Below the pieces are notes generated by a model. The model had not been told where the DNA came from, made no database searches, and worked only from the letters and a program-made list of their open reading frames with translations. This document shows, piece after piece, positions 44,681 through 53,296 of a stretch of 55,766 bases of DNA (within the stretch, counting starts at the first letter, position 1; each line of letters opens with the position of its first letter). The DNA lies in contig JADZBH010000023.1 in NCBI GenBank assembly GCA_020852175.1, positions 1 through 55,766 of the forward strand, read 5' to 3'. The position numbers and the translations under genes were made by a program. This DNA comes from Bryobacterales bacterium. Its GTDB lineage: Bacteria; Acidobacteriota; Terriglobia; Bryobacterales; Bryobacteraceae.

Positions 44681-45160
44681 ATGCGCCCGATCGCCCTTGC
44701 CGCAGCCCTGTTGGCCGCTACACTGGCCCCACATCTCCACGCCGCCGAGCCCAGCCCGGCCCTGATCGAACGTCTGCGAACGGAGGAGCCACCGGAACGG
44801 CCCATCGCCCGTCCGGGCACAATGTGGAAGATGTCGCTGGCCGCGCTGGCCGTTTCGGCTGCCGCCGACGCCCTCTCCTCTTATGGAAAACGGGAGCTGA
44901 ACCCTGTGCTCAGCTCCCGGGATGGGCGTTTTGGCGGGCGTGGCATCGCCATCAAGTCCCTGGTGACGGGCTCGGCGATTGCCGGGCAGTGGTTCCTGGT
45001 CAGGAGGGCGCCGGAAACCGGGCGCCTGGCTGCGATCGCCAACTTCGGCATGGCTGGCGTATTCACGGCGGCTTCGGTACACAACTCCCGGAATCGCCGC
45101 CAGGCGGTGATGGAAGGGATGCCTTTGGTCCCGGCTGTGCCGGTTCCCGCGGACCGGTAA
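44681..45160 (+). CDS. exported hypothetical protein, 159 residues
   Basis: A small exported protein with a signal peptide (IALAAALLAATLAPHLHA) and two hydrophobic segments (about residues 45-62 and 85-105, 118-135). No family was recognised. The ATG at 44681 is preceded by a perfect AGGAGG ribosome site, which fixes the start; the frame is open upstream to 44390. It is convergent with the TadG-like gene, 11 bp apart. Confidence 0.72.
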   Translation: MRPIALAAALLAATLAPHLHAAEPSPALIERLRTEEPPERPIARPGTMWKMSLAALAVSAAADALSSYGKRELNPVLSSRDGRFGGRGIAIKSLVTGSAIAGQWFLVRRAPETGRLAAIANFGMAGVFTAASVHNSRNRRQAVMEGMPLVPAVPVPADR

Positions 45161-45171
45161 GGCCCGAGGAG

Positions 45172-46803
45172 TCAGTTGGCGATGCGGAGAATTTCCGACG
45201 CCACGCGGACGAACGCCGAGTTCAACTGCGTGTTGTCCGGGGCGAACACGAACATGCCCGATGGCTGCGTGTCGGTGTACTCGGGGCTGGTCGGGTCGTT
45301 CGACATGCGGAGCAGCAGGTCCGTGTCGGGCACGTCGAGCGGGTCGGTGGCGTTGGGATTGCCCAGGCCAATGTTATAGAACACAGGTTGAATGCGGGAA
45401 TCGCCGCGAATGCGAACCGCCGCATTGTAGGTCGCGTTCTTGTAGGCTTTCATGAGCGATTGGGGCGTGTCCACCCGGATCTGGCCGGAGTAGTTGCCCG
45501 AGCCGTACTCGTCCACGGCCATCATCGAACCGCGAAACGCGTTGCCATAGACATCCGAAGCAGGCGCATAGGCGATATCGCGGCGGATGTAGTTCGTGCT
45601 GGATGCAAAACGGCAGCCGTTGCTATTCGTGATCACGGCGCCCTGCGCCGCCGACAAGTTGGGGGCCAAGGCGTTGTATAAGCCAATGGTGCCGCCGGTC
45701 GGCTGCCCGTTGCCGGCATACACGATCACGCCCGTTTTGTCCGGCGGATTCCAACTCGCGTTCGGCGCGCTTTGCAGATACTTGGTGCCCCCGCCGTTGG
45801 TCTGGTACCAGGTGTAGTTGGTGCCGCCCACCGTGTGCACGCAGGGGCTGGGCGGCACATTGTTGTACTGATTACTGTTGCTGGGGAACTGCTCCTTGCT
45901 GTTCAAGGCGTTATTCGTGGTGCTCCGGTAGGTTCCGATGGGGGCGGCCACGCTGGAGCTGTTCGGGCCGTAGCCGTAGCGCGTGTCTTCCTTCTTCTTG
46001 ATGGGCCAGTTCGCCGTGGCCGCGCTCGGCAGCCCGTCGGTGAAGAACAGAATGATGTTCATCACGCCCGGCTCGTCGATACCCACGATGTGGTTGTAGG
46101 CTTCCGAAATCGCGGTCGGCGAGTTCGTGCCGCCCGTGCAGTTCACGTTGTCGATCACCGTGTTGATGTTCGGGCTCGTGGACATGAAGTCCATCGTATG
46201 CGGAAACGCGTTGTAGTAGGAGGTGCTGTAGGTGACGATCCCGATCCTGTCGCGCCCGTTGGCGAACAGGCTCACGAAGTCCTTGGCCGCGTCCTTCATC
46301 GGCTCGCAGGACCCCGACGTGTTCATCGAACCCGAGCGGTCCATCACCATGATGATGTTCACGTCGCGGCGCGTGGCCGTGCCGGTGGCCCGCACCGGCG
46401 TCCGCGTGTAGCCGAACACCCGCATGAAATACGTTGGCGCCATGGCCTGGCCCGTCACCGACACGGTGCGGCGCCGGAAGCCCGACTCGCTCACGTCCGG
46501 CGTCGGCACGGTCACGTTCGTCGCGCCCAGTTCGCCTTCGGGGAAGTTCGCGAAGAAGTAGGCTGTCGCCTTGGCCTGTGCGTTGCCCGCCTGTTCGGCC
46601 AGCGTGAGACCTTTGTTCAGTGTCCGCGCCGCGGCCACCGCGCCCGCGTCCACGGCCGTTTGCAGCCGCGCCTTGATCGTGTACAACACGGCGGCATCAA
46701 TCGCCAGTCCCACCACGGGGATCACAAACACCAGCATGATCGCCGTGATGACAATCGCCATGCCCTTGCGGCGTAGTTCTCTGGAACGCAGTCGGCTTCC
46801 CAT
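45172..46803 (-). CDS. TadG-like protein with vWA domain
   Basis: A 543-residue protein. The N-terminal membrane segment of the TadE/TadG type (GMAIVITAIMLVFVIPVVGLAID) ends in a pilin-like region. A von Willebrand A domain follows with the MIDAS motif D155-R-S157-G-S159 and a TDG motif near residue 257. Long Gly/Asn/Tyr/Ser-rich insertions (about 270-420) separate the vWA strands. TadG proteins assist Flp/Tad pilus assembly or anchoring; this gene is not next to the TadZ-like gene. The ATG at 46803 has a GGAGGA ribosome site. Confidence 0.8.
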   Translation of the reverse strand: MGSRLRSRELRRKGMAIVITAIMLVFVIPVVGLAIDAAVLYTIKARLQTAVDAGAVAAARTLNKGLTLAEQAGNAQAKATAYFFANFPEGELGATNVTVPTPDVSESGFRRRTVSVTGQAMAPTYFMRVFGYTRTPVRATGTATRRDVNIIMVMDRSGSMNTSGSCEPMKDAAKDFVSLFANGRDRIGIVTYSTSYYNAFPHTMDFMSTSPNINTVIDNVNCTGGTNSPTAISEAYNHIVGIDEPGVMNIILFFTDGLPSAATANWPIKKKEDTRYGYGPNSSSVAAPIGTYRSTTNNALNSKEQFPSNSNQYNNVPPSPCVHTVGGTNYTWYQTNGGGTKYLQSAPNASWNPPDKTGVIVYAGNGQPTGGTIGLYNALAPNLSAAQGAVITNSNGCRFASSTNYIRRDIAYAPASDVYGNAFRGSMMAVDEYGSGNYSGQIRVDTPQSLMKAYKNATYNAAVRIRGDSRIQPVFYNIGLGNPNATDPLDVPDTDLLLRMSNDPTSPEYTDTQPSGMFVFAPDNTQLNSAFVRVASEILRIAN

Positions 46804-46981
46804 TGCTGTCTTCGTCCTCCGCGGGTCCGTATTCGCACGCGGATACGGTTCGCCCTGGATACAGTGTCAGCCAGACCCAGTCCCGCGGAAATACGACAAA
46901 AACCCCAGTCGGCACTCCATACTTACCTGATGGCGTACGGGAATTCCCCCACCCCGCGCCGTGCCGTACCATGAGCCCGGC

Positions 46982-47080
46982 GGGCCGTCGCCGATCGCCC
47001 GGCCGGTCGCCGCCGCTCCCCGGGCTGACCATCGCTCATCCCCGACCGGTCGCCGCCGATCCCCGGCCGGCTGTCGCTTA
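46982..47080. repeat. degenerate 43-bp tandem repeat
   Basis: CCGGTCGCCGCCG occurs at 47003 and 47046, exactly 43 bp apart, each followed by TCCCCGG and then a CGCT(C/T)ATC end. A partial third copy (GGCCGTCGCCGATCGCCCGG) lies at 46983-47002. It fills the gap between the TadG-like and Crp/Fnr genes. It may bind a regulator or be a selfish GC-rich repeat. Confidence 0.55.
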
Positions 47081-47093
47081 TCATGGATAGACA

Positions 47094-47786
47094 TTGGAAA
47101 TTCTCAGTTCGTCCGTTCGCGCCCAACTCTTTGGGCGGTCACCCATATTCGCGGGACTTACCGCCGGGGAGCGTCAGCCCTTGGCTGACATGTGCCTGGA
47201 GCGCCGCTACTCCCCTGGCGAATCCCTCTTCCACGAGGGGGAACCCTGCGAAGGCATGCACCTGATCGCCGAAGGCCGGGTGAAAATTGTCAAGATCTCC
47301 CCTTCGGGCCGCGAGATCACTCTGGCCGTAGACGGTCCGGCCTCCAGCGTCGCCGAGGTTCCCCTGTTCGATGGCGGCGATTATCCAGCCTCCGCCGTGG
47401 CCATTACGCCTTGCACCGTGCTGTTTCTGCGGAAGGAGGATTTCGGCCGTTTCTGCCTGGAACACCCGGCCGTGCCGTTGAAGATTCTCGCCGTCGTGGG
47501 ACGCCGTCTGCGCCAGCTTGTCGCGCTGGTGGAATCGGTTACCTTTGGCAGCGTCCGCCAGCGTCTGGCCCGCCATCTGCTGCAAACCAGCACCGATCTG
47601 CGCAGCGAGCGTTTTACGCTCAAGTTCACGCACGAAGAGCTGGCCTTCCAACTGGGCACGGTCCGCGAGGTGGTTTCACGCAACCTGTCCCGCTTTCAGA
47701 ACGACGGCATTTTGCGCGCCGAACGCGGCCTGATCGAGATTCTCGACTCGAAGGCGCTAGAGGCCGAGGCCGGCATCGAATACTAG
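47094..47786 (+). CDS. Crp/Fnr-family transcription regulator
   Basis: A 230-residue regulator with an N-terminal cyclic-nucleotide-binding-like domain (about 15-135, with GEPCEGMHLIAEGRVKI and SVAEVPLFDGG) and a C-terminal winged helix (about 150-225; THEELAFQLGTVREVVSRNL is the HTH). No N-terminal Cys cluster of the Fnr type is present, so an iron-sulfur sensor is unlikely; the ligand is unknown. TTG at 47094 is the only reasonable start; an ATG at 47083 is in another frame. Confidence 0.88.
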   Translation: MEILSSSVRAQLFGRSPIFAGLTAGERQPLADMCLERRYSPGESLFHEGEPCEGMHLIAEGRVKIVKISPSGREITLAVDGPASSVAEVPLFDGGDYPASAVAITPCTVLFLRKEDFGRFCLEHPAVPLKILAVVGRRLRQLVALVESVTFGSVRQRLARHLLQTSTDLRSERFTLKFTHEELAFQLGTVREVVSRNLSRFQNDGILRAERGLIEILDSKALEAEAGIEY

Positions 47787-47811
47787 CGGCGCGCACGGGG
47801 CGCGCACGCGC

Positions 47812-48612
47812 TCAGTGATGGTCCACGCGCGGGGCGATCTCTTTTTCCCGCAGCTCACGGATGAGGCGCACCATATTCTCCACGACGCCTTCGACGAAGC
47901 GGCGGCCCTTTTCCTGGCTGGCTTTGGTCGGGTCGCCCAGCGTGCCGGTTTTCGAATAACGGCTGAAGAACTCCTGGAAGAAGACCGGGGAGGGATTTTG
48001 CAGGTCCCAGTAGAAGAACTCGCTGCGCGTGGGCGGGAAGTCCGGCGCGGCTTTGTCCATCTGCACCAGGTCGCCGCGAAGGTAGAGCAGCACGCTGGTT
48101 TCCAGTTCGCAGCCGTGCGCCATGCCGCCCGGGTAGGCCGACTCGCGCAGCTCCGTGAAGAGCGGCTTGGGCACCAGGCTCCACCACGGCGCCATGGCGC
48201 ACACGGCCGCCGTATGGTTGGTGATGTTGCGGGCGCAGATGTCCAGAAACGGCACGTTGGAGCCGTGTCCGTTCACCAGCAGGATCTTTTGGAAGCCATG
48301 ATAGGCCAGGCTCTTGCCGATGTCGGTGACGTAGCGGATGAAGGTGTCGCCCTCGACGGCGATGGTGCCGGGGAAGTCCAGATGGTGCTCGTTGAAGGCG
48401 TAAAAGACGCTCGGCAGCAGAACGGCTTCGCGCGGCATGGCCTCGACCGCGCGACGGGCGATCTCGGTGGCGCATAACACGTCGGTCACCAGAGGCAGGT
48501 GCGGACCGTGCTGTTCGATGGTCCCCACCGGCAGCACGGCCACGCGTTGTTGCGCGACGGCTTCGCGAATCTCGGGCCAGGTGAACTCTTCGTAGCGGAA
48601 TTTGTTGGGCAT
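47812..48612 (-). CDS. creatininase-family amidohydrolase
   Basis: A 266-residue metal hydrolase of the creatininase/creatinine-amidohydrolase fold. Ligand segments are PVGTIEQHGPHLPL, NGHGSNVP and AHGCELETS. Many members act on cyclic amides or on riboflavin/F420-type intermediates; creatinine use should not be assumed. It is divergent from the PQQ-propeller gene across 127 bp. Confidence 0.88.
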   Translation of the reverse strand: MPNKFRYEEFTWPEIREAVAQQRVAVLPVGTIEQHGPHLPLVTDVLCATEIARRAVEAMPREAVLLPSVFYAFNEHHLDFPGTIAVEGDTFIRYVTDIGKSLAYHGFQKILLVNGHGSNVPFLDICARNITNHTAAVCAMAPWWSLVPKPLFTELRESAYPGGMAHGCELETSVLLYLRGDLVQMDKAAPDFPPTRSEFFYWDLQNPSPVFFQEFFSRYSKTGTLGDPTKASQEKGRRFVEGVVENMVRLIRELREKEIAPRVDHH

Positions 48613-48739
48613 GGGCGAGAAGCCATGTTACAAGAAGACGCCGGGCCGCGCACGGAACACTTACTCCGGGGCGGCTCACCTTCCCACGCCGCGCCCGTCC
48701 AACACATGCTTTGATGAAGGGAGCCCGCCTGACCCGCCG

Positions 48740-50164
48740 ATGAAACCTCACGCCTTTTTCCTGCTTGCCGCTGGCCTGTGCGCCGCCGCGGACTGGCCCC
48801 AATTTCGCGGCCCGCGGTCGAATCCCTCGGCGGACGATCCGGCACTGCCCGAACGCTGGTCGGCCACGGAAAACATTGCCTGGTCCACGGAGATTCCGGG
48901 ACGCGGCTGGTCCTCGCCCATCGTCACGGGCGGCCGCGTCTTCGTCACCGCCGCGGTCACCGACGGGGTCTCGAAGAAGCCGCAACAGGGTGTCGATTTC
49001 AGCAATGACTACGCCGCCGAGCTTGCCAGGCAAGGGTTGAGCGAAGCCGAAATCATCGCCCGCCTCACCGAGCGCGACATCGAACTGCCCGCCGAGGTGA
49101 ACCTGCACTACTTCCTGTACTGCCTGGACCTCGATACGGGCCGGCTGCGCTGGCGGCGCGAGTTCCACACGGGCCACCCTCCGTTGGGACGCCACCGCAA
49201 GAACAGCTTCACTTCGGAGACGCCTGTCACCGACGGCAAGCGGGTTTATGTGTACGCGGGCGGCCTTGGCCTGTACGCCTTCGATCTGGACGGCAAACCG
49301 CAATGGAGGACGCCGCTCGAAGCCCTGCCCATCTATCTCGACTTCGGCACTGGAGGCTCGGCGGCGCTCCACGAAAACATGCTGGTCATCGTGAACGACA
49401 ACGAGAAGTCCTCCTTCCTGGCCGCCTTCGACAAACGCACGGGCAGGGAGTTGTGGCGCACGCCGCGTTCGTTCCCGGGCGCCGAGGGACGTGCGCGTAC
49501 CTCGGGCTGGGCTACGCCGTACATTTGGAAGAATCCGCTACGCACCGAAATTGTCACCAACGGCCCGGGCGCGGTGGTGAGTTACGACCTGGCGGGCAAG
49601 GAGATGTGGCGTCTTTCCGGTCTCTCGGGCACTCCGATCCCGATGCCGTTCGCCTTCGAGGGGCTGCTCTATCTGAACGGCGGCGCGGGACGGCGTCTCT
49701 ATGCGGTGAAGGAGGGCGCTCGCGGCGACATCACGCCGGAGGCGGGCCGCCCGTCCAGCGAATTTGCCGTCTGGTCGCAGGAGAGGGCGGGAACCTACCT
49801 GGCGACGCAGGTGGCTTACGCGGGCGGCGTATACACGCTGAGCGACAAAGGCATCGTGGCGCGTTTCGATGCGCGTACGGGGAAGGCCAGCTACAAGGCG
49901 CGGCTGGACGCGGCTGGCGGTTCGTTCACCTCGTCGCCGTGGGCCTACAACGGCCACGTCTACTTCCTCAGCGAGGAAGGGAAAACCTATGTGGTGAAGG
50001 CGGGCGGTGAGTTTGCCGTGGTGGCCGTGAATGAGTTGGGAGAGATGGCGCAAGCCACCCCGGCCCTTGTGGATGGGCGGCTGCTGGTGCGCACCGAAAG
50101 CCGGCTCTGGTGTGTGCGCGACGGCGCTGGAGTGAACAAGGCCGGCGGACGTAAGGGAGACTAG
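48740..50164 (+). CDS. exported PQQ-type beta-propeller protein
   Basis: A 474-residue exported protein (leader AFFLLAAGLCAAA) with a DWPQFRGPRSNP start and repeated propeller strands (YCLDLDTGRLRWRREF, FDKRTGRELWRTP, RFDARTGKASYKAR). It resembles PQQ-like or BamB-like propellers; no PQQ-dependent catalytic site was seen, so a structural or binding role is as likely. Its stop TAG shares the palindrome CTAG with the stop of csm5 on the opposite strand. Confidence 0.83.
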   Translation: MKPHAFFLLAAGLCAAADWPQFRGPRSNPSADDPALPERWSATENIAWSTEIPGRGWSSPIVTGGRVFVTAAVTDGVSKKPQQGVDFSNDYAAELARQGLSEAEIIARLTERDIELPAEVNLHYFLYCLDLDTGRLRWRREFHTGHPPLGRHRKNSFTSETPVTDGKRVYVYAGGLGLYAFDLDGKPQWRTPLEALPIYLDFGTGGSAALHENMLVIVNDNEKSSFLAAFDKRTGRELWRTPRSFPGAEGRARTSGWATPYIWKNPLRTEIVTNGPGAVVSYDLAGKEMWRLSGLSGTPIPMPFAFEGLLYLNGGAGRRLYAVKEGARGDITPEAGRPSSEFAVWSQERAGTYLATQVAYAGGVYTLSDKGIVARFDARTGKASYKARLDAAGGSFTSSPWAYNGHVYFLSEEGKTYVVKAGGEFAVVAVNELGEMAQATPALVDGRLLVRTESRLWCVRDGAGVNKAGGRKGD

Positions 50165-51270
50165 GCGACGTCCAGACGGACCCAGCCGGCCAGCGCAGCC
50201 GGTTCACCGTTCAGAAACAGGACGCGGCGTGTTTTCGGGAAGGGAAGTCCGCTCGCGATGGTGCGGCTGTAGGGCGGCAGCGCGCCGAGCAGCTTGCGGT
50301 AGTTGACGTCTTCCGGGTGCGGCCAGCCTGTCTTGCCGAAGAAGCCTCCGCCCCAGCCGAGGTTCAGCACGCAGGAGGTTTGCCCGGCGGACTGAATCAC
50401 CTCTTTCAGCTTTCGCACGGAGGCCACGACGCCGGACAAACCGCAGGCCGAGGCGAATTTTTCATGCAGAGTGAGTGTCGCCGTGGAATAGGCGTTGGCG
50501 GCCGCGGCGAGCAGGCGCGCGTTCACGTTGGAGCGTGCGCGGGCCAGTTCGTCCCAGCGTCCGGCGAACTCGGTGCCGGGCGTGGCCATCTCGGCGAAGC
50601 GGGCCGAAGCGTCGGAGATGCGATTGGGCTCGACGGTGTTGCGGCCCACGCCCTTCCAGCCCCAGGCGATGCGGCCGCCGCGGAGATCGAGCTTCGCCGT
50701 GCGCCACAAGTGGACCTGGAAGCGGTCCCTGTCGACGGGGGCCGAATCGCCGAGCGAAAGCGCGCGCATCAGGTCATGGCCGGGGTTGCCGAGCGACTGG
50801 CGCTCCAAGTCCTCGGCGGCGGTGCGGCGCAGAGTGCCCTCGTCGAAGCGCGCGGCAAGCCCTTCCAGATGCTTGGCCTGCCAGCGTGAAGCGAGCAGGG
50901 CGGTGCGCAACGCGCCTTTCAACGCGCTGGCCGGCAGATAAGGGCCGCCGGTTTGGGCAGCGAACTCCGGAATGAACAGATGGTCCGTCGGCATGCGGTT
51001 CCAGTGGCTGACGGCGGAAGAGTGTTCAAAAGGGATGCGGCGACCGGCGAAATTCTGGGCGAAGCCGCCCCAGGAGGCGAAATCGAGACGTTCGGCGCGG
51101 CGGATCTGCACAAGGTAGTTGTCCAGCCGGGGTCCACGCGCCAGGAGTTTGAAAATGCGCGCCTGGTCCAACACGTTCACCTGGTCGCGCCACACCATGT
51201 AGTCGATGGGCGACAGGGCTTCGCCCGAACCGGCGAGGGTCGGCGTAAGCACGGTAACGCGGTAGTTCAT
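50161..51270 (-). CDS. csm5: type III-A CRISPR effector subunit Csm5
   Basis: A 369-residue Cas7-like RAMP that caps the 3' end of the crRNA in the Csm complex. The N-terminal ferredoxin-like strand (YRVTVLTPTLAGSGEALSPIDY) and the PYLPASALKGALRTALL loop are typical. It is the last gene of the operon; its ATG overlaps the csm4 stop as ATGA. The frame is open upstream to 51690, but this start matches the family. Its stop overlaps the convergent propeller gene's stop by 4 bp. Confidence 0.85.
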   Translation of the reverse strand: MNYRVTVLTPTLAGSGEALSPIDYMVWRDQVNVLDQARIFKLLARGPRLDNYLVQIRRAERLDFASWGGFAQNFAGRRIPFEHSSAVSHWNRMPTDHLFIPEFAAQTGGPYLPASALKGALRTALLASRWQAKHLEGLAARFDEGTLRRTAAEDLERQSLGNPGHDLMRALSLGDSAPVDRDRFQVHLWRTAKLDLRGGRIAWGWKGVGRNTVEPNRISDASARFAEMATPGTEFAGRWDELARARSNVNARLLAAAANAYSTATLTLHEKFASACGLSGVVASVRKLKEVIQSAGQTSCVLNLGWGGGFFGKTGWPHPEDVNYRKLLGALPPYSRTIASGLPFPKTRRVLFLNGEPAALAGWVRLDVA

Positions 51271-52430
51271 CGGGCGGGCTCCGTGTCGAAGAAAGCGGGA
51301 ACCAGATCGGGTTCGGACTCCTCGGCCGGTGGAGGTTCCACGGCGGGCGCGGGAGCGGCCGGTTCCGCCACGGCTTCCGGCTCTCCGGCGGGTAGCGGTT
51401 CTTCTATCCTCAGCGGTTCGGAGGGCTGCGGGTGCAACTGGTCCGGAAGCGGGAGCGCAACGGCGAAGCCGCTGCGGTAGACGGGGTGCGAATGGCCCGG
51501 GGGCGTGACGTCGGCGGCCTGGCCCACGGGGGCGGAGGCGGCGGCAAGCACGCTGCCTTCGGCGATCATGTCGATGGAGGGCTTCAGCACGCCCGTAGCC
51601 GTGCGGCCCGAGCGGGGAGCCAGCGAATAGTTGCCGGCGGTCCAGTCGATGGCGTCGGCGGGTGAGGCATCGCAGAGCGAAAGCAACCACCAGTGGCGCG
51701 AAGTTTCCGGCCAGCCCTGAGAGCGCGGCAGAAGCATCGTAGCGAGGCCGTCAAACTGAAAGCGAACCTCGGCGGCGCGTCCCCAGCCGAGCGAGCGTTC
51801 ACCGCCGAGCCCGGTATCGCCCAGCAGCCGGAAGGCCGCCTCCAGCCTGGGACGCCATGTGGCGGCGGCTTCCGGGGTGGCGAACACGGCCGCGCACCAA
51901 TAACCGGCCTGCGGCGCGAATTCCAGGCAGGCGGTTTGGTGGGGCGCGGCGGAGCCGGAAAGACGATCGACGGCAGCCGAGGCGCGCAGAGAGTAACGGA
52001 AAGGACCGGCGTGGCCGGGGCGTCCGCTGCGTGGCACCAGGCATTGGCTCATGCCGTCCACCTCCCAGCCATCCTCGCGCAGGGGCTGGCCGGAGACGAG
52101 CGCGGCGACGACGCGGGCCGGAACGAAACGGGCGCCGGAGGCGCGCAGGCGACCGGAAACATGCGGAGGCCACAATGTTTTGGGCGGCGGTAGATAAAGG
52201 TCGTCCCGCAGAAAGGGGAACAGCGAGGTGAGCCCGACGGCGGGCGCGGAGGCGCGGGCCGTGGCGTCGAGCCAGGGGCCGGCTTCATCCAACTGGTCCA
52301 GCGCCCCGGTAAGGGCCGCGAACAGCGTGTCGCTGTGGCACACCGGGTCGACACGGTCGCGCGAGCCCGTGTGCGGGCCGTTGCGCCAGGGGCCGGCGGG
52401 CGTGATGCGGACAAGCAGAGCGAGCGGCAT
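51267..52430 (-). CDS. csm4: type III-A CRISPR effector subunit Csm4
   Basis: A 387-residue Cas5-type protein that holds the 5' tag of the crRNA and contacts Cas10. It begins ALLVRITPAGPWRNG, and GLGGERSLGWGRAAEV (about residues 205-222) is the glycine-rich loop. A polar tail of about 60 residues after position 325, rich in Pro, Glu and Ala (EPEAVAEPAAPAPAVEPPP), goes beyond the usual Csm4 and may be disordered. The ATG at 52430 was preferred; the frame is open upstream. Confidence 0.85.
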   Translation of the reverse strand: MPLALLVRITPAGPWRNGPHTGSRDRVDPVCHSDTLFAALTGALDQLDEAGPWLDATARASAPAVGLTSLFPFLRDDLYLPPPKTLWPPHVSGRLRASGARFVPARVVAALVSGQPLREDGWEVDGMSQCLVPRSGRPGHAGPFRYSLRASAAVDRLSGSAAPHQTACLEFAPQAGYWCAAVFATPEAAATWRPRLEAAFRLLGDTGLGGERSLGWGRAAEVRFQFDGLATMLLPRSQGWPETSRHWWLLSLCDASPADAIDWTAGNYSLAPRSGRTATGVLKPSIDMIAEGSVLAAASAPVGQAADVTPPGHSHPVYRSGFAVALPLPDQLHPQPSEPLRIEEPLPAGEPEAVAEPAAPAPAVEPPPAEESEPDLVPAFFDTEPAR

Positions 52431-52443
52431 GGCGTGGGGTGAG

Positions 52444-53277
52444 CTAGCTGAGTTGCGAGGCGAAACCGTCGCCGCTGGCCAGAACGAGAATATCGCCAGA
52501 ACCTGCCGAGGCGGCCAGTTCCACCTCCGCGGCGCCCTTGGCGTAGTAGTCGCGGCCGCGCCACACGGCGCGCAGGTTGGCGAAGCGGACGCGGCCTGAG
52601 CCGCGCGAGCCGCCGCCGCCAAGCGAGTCGTCTTCCAGCAGGCGGAGACCTTCGGCAAGGCGGGCCACCAGCACTTTATCCTCTTCACAAAGAATGTCCA
52701 CCACCAGGCGCACCTGGAAGCGGGCGCCGGCGGGCACGCGTTCGAGCGTGCGCGGGTTCACCTGCGAGGTCAGCCGGTCGATGGCATTTTCGCTTTTTAC
52801 CTCGGTGATCTCATCGTCGAGGTTTTCCCGCATCTGGGGCGTGATGGAGTCAAGGTCGAGCGGCGCGTCATAGACGGTGAGGCGGGCGGGCGTGGCTTGC
52901 GCGCCGTCGACGGGTTCGCCGGAGACGCGGTCCATGCGGCCGGGGTTGCGGCCGAACAGCAGGCAGATCTCATCGCCGGGACGGTCGCTTTGATGGATGC
53001 GCACCTCCTGGCCGCGGCGGCGCGACAGGTAGACGAGTTCTTCAGGCGTGACGGCGCCGTCGGCATGTTCCAGCAGGGCGCGCAGACGGCCGCGCAGTGA
53101 GCTGCCGGGAACGTAGGGACGGCCGAAGCTGTCCTTCACGACAGGATTGTCGGCGCCGCCGATTTCGAGCGATCCCTTGCCGGCGCCGATGTGGAGCCCG
53201 GTTTCGCAGTGCAGCTCGCCTTCCAGGATGAGCTTGCCGATCAGTTTCAGTGTCGTTTGTGCGGTGTGAGCGCTCAT
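52444..53277 (-). CDS. csm3: type III-A CRISPR backbone nuclease Csm3
   Basis: A 277-residue Cas7 backbone subunit that cuts target RNA at 6-nt intervals. The catalytic Asp corresponds to D43 in IGGADNPVVKD, followed by PYVPGSSLRGRLRALLE, so target-RNA cleavage should be intact. A Gly-rich loop (LGGGGSRGSGRVRF) lies near the C terminus. It starts 19 bp after the csm2 stop and ends 13 bp before csm4. Confidence 0.9.
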   Translation of the reverse strand: MSAHTAQTTLKLIGKLILEGELHCETGLHIGAGKGSLEIGGADNPVVKDSFGRPYVPGSSLRGRLRALLEHADGAVTPEELVYLSRRRGQEVRIHQSDRPGDEICLLFGRNPGRMDRVSGEPVDGAQATPARLTVYDAPLDLDSITPQMRENLDDEITEVKSENAIDRLTSQVNPRTLERVPAGARFQVRLVVDILCEEDKVLVARLAEGLRLLEDDSLGGGGSRGSGRVRFANLRAVWRGRDYYAKGAAEVELAASAGSGDILVLASGDGFASQLS

Positions 53278-53296
53278 GGGTATGTCCTCGGGCGGG

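Noticed and set aside
46982..47080. tandem repeat read as a small CRISPR array
   Set aside because: Units are contiguous and degenerate, with no unique spacers between them.
46697..47094. minus-strand ORFs across the GC-rich repeat
   Set aside because: They translate the 43-bp repeat into Arg/Pro/Gly-rich peptides, overlap the TadG-like gene and Crp/Fnr leader, and have no ribosome site.
47855..49372. 505-residue open frame on the minus strand
   Set aside because: Covers creatininase in another frame and runs antisense to the propeller gene; no domain, typical shadow composition.
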